Of a stretch of DNA of 17,576 nt, positions 14,976 through 17,576 are shown piece after piece. The position numbers and the translations under genes are program-made. The DNA is from Draconibacterium sp. (GTDB lineage Bacteria; Bacteroidota; Bacteroidia; Bacteroidales; Prolixibacteraceae). The notes below the pieces were generated by a model that was not told the DNA's origin, ran no database searches, and was given only the letters and a program-made list of their open reading frames with translations. Position 1 is the first letter of the stretch. Every line of letters begins with the position of its first letter. The stretch covers positions 1 to 17,576 of the forward strand of contig JALUZN010000339.1 in assembly GCA_027011835.1 (NCBI GenBank), written 5' to 3'.

Positions 14976-15875
14976 ATGAAAAGAAAACTTAGCTTATTCC
15001 TCGTAATTTTATCAATCTCGTTAAATATTTCAGCAAAAAAATACATTGTATTTTATTTAGGCGGGCAGTCGAATATGGATGGCCACGGAACAGTAAGCGA
15101 ATTGCCAAAAGAGTTAAACCTGCCTGTTAACGGAGTTTACATTTTTCACGGCAACTCAACAAAAGATACTTTTGAAGTGGGTGGTCAGGGTATTTGGGAA
15201 GTATTAAAACCGGGGCACGGTGCCAGTCATTCGGCAACTTTTCAGAAAAATAATCTTTCGAATGAATTTGGACTTGAGCTTACTTTTGCCACCGAAATGC
15301 AAAAGTTGTATCCCAATTCTAATATTGCATTAATTAAATACAGCCGGGGCGGCACTTCAATTCATAAAGATGCTGCCGGGCCGTTTGGCTGCTGGGAGCC
15401 CGATTTTACCGTTGGAACAGGAGTAAATCAGTACGACCATTTTTTAGCAACCGTACGAAATGCGTATGCAGTACACGACATTGATGGCGATGGCGAAGAC
15501 GATGAACTAATTCCGGCAGGAATTTTATGGATGCAGGGCGAAAGCGATGCAGGAAAAGCAGAGTGGGCAAACCAGTATGCTGCCAACTTAAAGCGGTTGA
15601 TGGATTTAATACGGGCGGCATTTCGTACCGACGATCTTCCGGTGGTTGTGGGTAGAATCTCCGATTCGGGAAATTCGCCAACCGGTAAAGTATGGAAATA
15701 CGGAAGAGAAATTCGATGGCAGCAGGCAAAATTTGTTAGCCGCGACCAAAATGCTGCACTGGTTACCTCAACCGATAATTACGACTATTCTGACCCGTAT
15801 CATTACGATTCGAAAGGGTATATTGATTTGGGAAAACAATTCGCTAAAAAAATGAGTTTATTGCTCGGGTTTTAG
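14976..15875 (+). CDS. Sialate O-acetylesterase-like (SASA, CE6-type) carbohydrate esterase
   Basis: 299 residues. A signal peptide is at 1-20 (cut near ISA/KK). Catalytic motifs of the SASA/SGNH fold: GGQSNMDG with Ser32; a YSRGGTSI block near 122-129; LWMQGESD at 184-191; and near the end YSDPYHYDSKGYIDLG (H276 with an Asp nearby), where the usual pattern is D-x-x-H. It removes O-acetyl groups from polysaccharides or sialic acids outside the cytoplasm. An unusual acidic insert, HDIDGDGEDDE at 167-177, matches an EF-hand-like calcium loop. It is alone on its strand, 276 bp from the divergent B3/4 gene and 107 bp before DUF4492, so it is likely its own transcript. No clear promoter box seen. 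Confidence 0.9.
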   Translation: MKRKLSLFLVILSISLNISAKKYIVFYLGGQSNMDGHGTVSELPKELNLPVNGVYIFHGNSTKDTFEVGGQGIWEVLKPGHGASHSATFQKNNLSNEFGLELTFATEMQKLYPNSNIALIKYSRGGTSIHKDAAGPFGCWEPDFTVGTGVNQYDHFLATVRNAYAVHDIDGDGEDDELIPAGILWMQGESDAGKAEWANQYAANLKRLMDLIRAAFRTDDLPVVVGRISDSGNSPTGKVWKYGREIRWQQAKFVSRDQNAALVTSTDNYDYSDPYHYDSKGYIDLGKQFAKKMSLLLGF

Positions 15876-15982
15876 TAACCTACTTCTATACTCTTACTTG
15901 TTTTTTGTTTGCTATTTATTACTTGTTGAATAACAATTATCAATCTGTAAAAATTTAAAGAATTCACATAAGTTCTAAAATT

Positions 15983-16192
15983 ATGATACGCAAGATTATT
16001 AATTTTTATAAAGAAGGTTTTTTATCGATGGAAGTTGGTAAAAAGCTTTGGATGATTATTGGGATTAAGCTATTTATACTATTTATCGTTTTAAAACTAT
16101 TCTTTTTTCAAGATTTCTTGTCGAGTAAATTCGATAATAATAAAGCTAAAGGTGATTATGTTTTGGAAGAACTTACCAATTTAAACAAATAA
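15983..16192 (+). CDS. DUF4492 small inner-membrane protein next to cydA
   Basis: 69 residues. The N-terminal segment MIRKIINFYKEGFLSM is amphipathic, GKKLWMIIGIKLFILFIVLKLFFF (about 20-43) is a single membrane helix, and the tail is polar and charged. The family DUF4492 is found, as far as I recall, in Bacteroidota and Campylobacterota next to cytochrome bd genes. cydA starts 3 bp after its stop, so it is the first gene of the cyd operon. Small single-helix subunits (CydX, CydH) stabilise bd oxidases in other bacteria; this protein may be an unrelated accessory of the same kind, which is inference. It is in the same reading direction with no visible terminator between. Confidence 0.85.
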   Translation: MIRKIINFYKEGFLSMEVGKKLWMIIGIKLFILFIVLKLFFFQDFLSSKFDNNKAKGDYVLEELTNLNK

Positions 16193-16195
16193 AAT

Positions 16196-17576
16196 ATGGA
16201 ACATATTGATTTTTCATTAATCGATTGGTCGCGAGCACAATTTGCTTTAACAGCACTGTATCACTGGATATTTGTGCCATTAACACTTGGTCTTTCTTTT
16301 ATTATTGCAATAATGGAAAGCTTGTATGTAAAAACAGGAAATCCGGAATGGAAACGTATTACAAAATATTGGATGACCCTGTTCGGAATTAACTTTGCTA
16401 TTGGTGTGGCAACGGGAATTATTCTTGAATTTGAGTTTGGAACAAACTGGAGCAACTACTCGTGGTTTGTAGGCGATATTTTTGGGGCTCCATTGGCAAT
16501 TGAAGGAATAATGGCCTTTTTTATGGAAAGCACTTTTATTGCCATTATGTTTTTTGGCTGGAACAAAGTGAGTAAGAAATTCCATTTGCTTTCGTCGTGG
16601 TTAGTTGCTATCGGCTCAAATTTATCGGCTTTATGGATTTTAGTTGCCAACGGCTGGATGCAAAATCCATTAGGCATGCACTTTAATCCTGACACGGCAC
16701 GTAACGAAATGGGCGATTTTTGGGAGGTACTCTTCTCCCCTGTCGCAGTAAATAAGTTTTTACATACCATAACTTCGGGTTATGTACTTGCATCTATTTT
16801 TGTAATCGGAATTTCGGCCTGGTATGTGCTTAAAAAACGCCACGTAAATTTAGCCAAACGCAGTATGGTGGTAGCAGCTACTTTCGGGTTAATAGCCTCG
16901 CTCTATTTAGTTTTTACCGGCGATGGCTCGGCAAAACAGGTGGCTAAACATCAGCCAATGAAATTGGCCGCCATGGAAGGACTGTATTATGGCAGCGACA
17001 ATGCACCGCTGGTTGCCATTGGAATTTTAGAAGATACAAAAAAGCCTTACGAAGAAGATTTTTTGATGGATTTACCAATTCCGGGCGGCTTATCGTTTTT
17101 GGCTTTTGGCAATATGAATGCGTTTGTGCCGGGAATTCACGACTTGGTTCATGGAAATAAAGAGCATGGAATTATTTCATATAATGAAAAAATTGAAATG
17201 GGGAAAAAAGCTATTGATGCTTTGGCCGCCTATAAAACGTTAAAAAAAGAGAATAAAACAGATGAAGCTGCAACACAACTTAAAATATTTGAGGATAATT
17301 TTAAATATTTTGGTTACGGCTATTATTTTGGACATAATCCACACGAATTAATTCCACCGGTAAAACTTAGTTTTTACGCATTTCATACTATGGTTGGGCT
17401 AGGTACATACTTTATACTATTCTTTGCTCTTATCTTATACTTCAATTTAAAAAATAAAATTGAAGACAAGCGCTTGATTTTGCATTTGGCAGTTTGGACA
17501 ATTCCTCTGGCTTACATAGCACAAGAGGCAGGGTGGATAGTTGCCGAAGTAGGTCGCCAACCCTGGGTTATCCAAG
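16196..17576 (+). CDS. cydA: Cytochrome bd ubiquinol/menaquinol oxidase subunit I, 3' end missing
   Basis: 460 codons are present before the window ends in frame. Quinol oxidase subunit that reduces oxygen to water at low oxygen levels, in the inner membrane with CydB. Haem ligands: H23 in ALYHWIFVPLTLG (E. coli H19), H190 in KFLHTITSGYV (H186), and M399 in FHTMVGLG (M393). E103 and E111 lie in the EGIMAFFME segment, GWMQNP is at 153-158, the quinol-loop residues K256 and E261 are in QPMKLAAMEGLY, and GRQPW is at 453-457. The Q loop is of the short type, with an extra lysine/glutamate-rich helix at about 330-365. Start ATG 16196 lies 3 bp after DUF4492. cydB is expected just past the window. 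Confidence 0.97.
   Translation, partial: MEHIDFSLIDWSRAQFALTALYHWIFVPLTLGLSFIIAIMESLYVKTGNPEWKRITKYWMTLFGINFAIGVATGIILEFEFGTNWSNYSWFVGDIFGAPLAIEGIMAFFMESTFIAIMFFGWNKVSKKFHLLSSWLVAIGSNLSALWILVANGWMQNPLGMHFNPDTARNEMGDFWEVLFSPVAVNKFLHTITSGYVLASIFVIGISAWYVLKKRHVNLAKRSMVVAATFGLIASLYLVFTGDGSAKQVAKHQPMKLAAMEGLYYGSDNAPLVAIGILEDTKKPYEEDFLMDLPIPGGLSFLAFGNMNAFVPGIHDLVHGNKEHGIISYNEKIEMGKKAIDALAAYKTLKKENKTDEAATQLKIFEDNFKYFGYGYYFGHNPHELIPPVKLSFYAFHTMVGLGTYFILFFALILYFNLKNKIEDKRLILHLAVWTIPLAYIAQEAGWIVAEVGRQPWVIQ

Noticed and set aside
15884..15935. Second heptamer repeat
   Set aside because: GTT-rich and pyrimidine-rich like 10281-10315, but the 7-bp phase breaks after two units; too weak to list as a repeat.
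16261..16770. Three minus-strand ORFs
   Set aside because: Shadows of cydA, which has all haem-ligand motifs in the plus frame.
1..17576. CRISPR arrays, insertion sequences, integrase or defence genes
   Set aside because: I found no spaced direct repeats, transposase motifs or terminal inverted repeats anywhere in the window.

Overview
The window comes from a member of the Bacteroidota, most likely a free-living or marine relative of the Marinilabiliales/Prolixibacteraceae. Evidence: low GC content; a tmRNA whose tag reads GENNYALAA; TAnnTTTG-type -7 promoter elements; a secreted enzyme ending in a type IX secretion (T9SS) sorting domain; a UpxY-type NusG paralogue; and a DUF4492 gene directly before cydA. 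Genus placement is inference only.

Layout. 1-1043 (minus): a BlaI-type repressor overlapping the 5' part of an M56/BlaR1 sensor protease that runs off the left edge. 1044-1544: a gene-poor stretch with four BlaI-like dyads. 1545-1939 (plus): ssrA (tmRNA). 2058-2095: a strong hairpin that can terminate both ssrA and the convergent ilvC (2115-3590, minus, class II ketol-acid reductoisomerase). 3828-4712 (minus): an AraC-family regulator, tightly divergent from a PAP2 phosphatase (4756-5700, plus). 5705-7222 (minus): a DUF5723-like outer-membrane protein. 7388-7912 (plus): a lone UpxY/NusG-like antiterminator. 7955-9334 (minus): a Tat-exported Gfo/Idh/MocA oxidoreductase, divergent from a PlsC-type acyltransferase (9480-10220, plus). 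10329-13464 (plus): a T9SS-secreted alpha/beta-hydrolase esterase followed 7 bp later by a lipoprotein sulfatase. 13483-14699 (minus): a two-gene unit of a B3/4-domain protein and a second, short acyltransferase. 14976-15875 (plus): a sialate-O-acetylesterase-like carbohydrate esterase. 15983-17576 (plus): DUF4492 small membrane protein and cytochrome bd oxidase subunit CydA, cut by the right edge.

How they fit together. Most genes are housekeeping or general accessory genes in short transcription units. Four separate entries (Gfo/Idh oxidoreductase, T9SS esterase, sulfatase, SASA esterase) point to use of decorated (acetylated, sulfated) polysaccharides, but no SusC/SusD pair is present, so this is not a classical polysaccharide utilisation locus. 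No mobile element, CRISPR array or obvious defence system was seen. The points most worth a second look are the altered cofactor loop of IlvC, the second BlaI-like operator cluster with no gene to serve, the UpxY gene without an operon, a heptamer-periodic intergenic repeat, a calcium-loop-like insertion in the SASA esterase, and the small membrane protein fused in operon to cydA.
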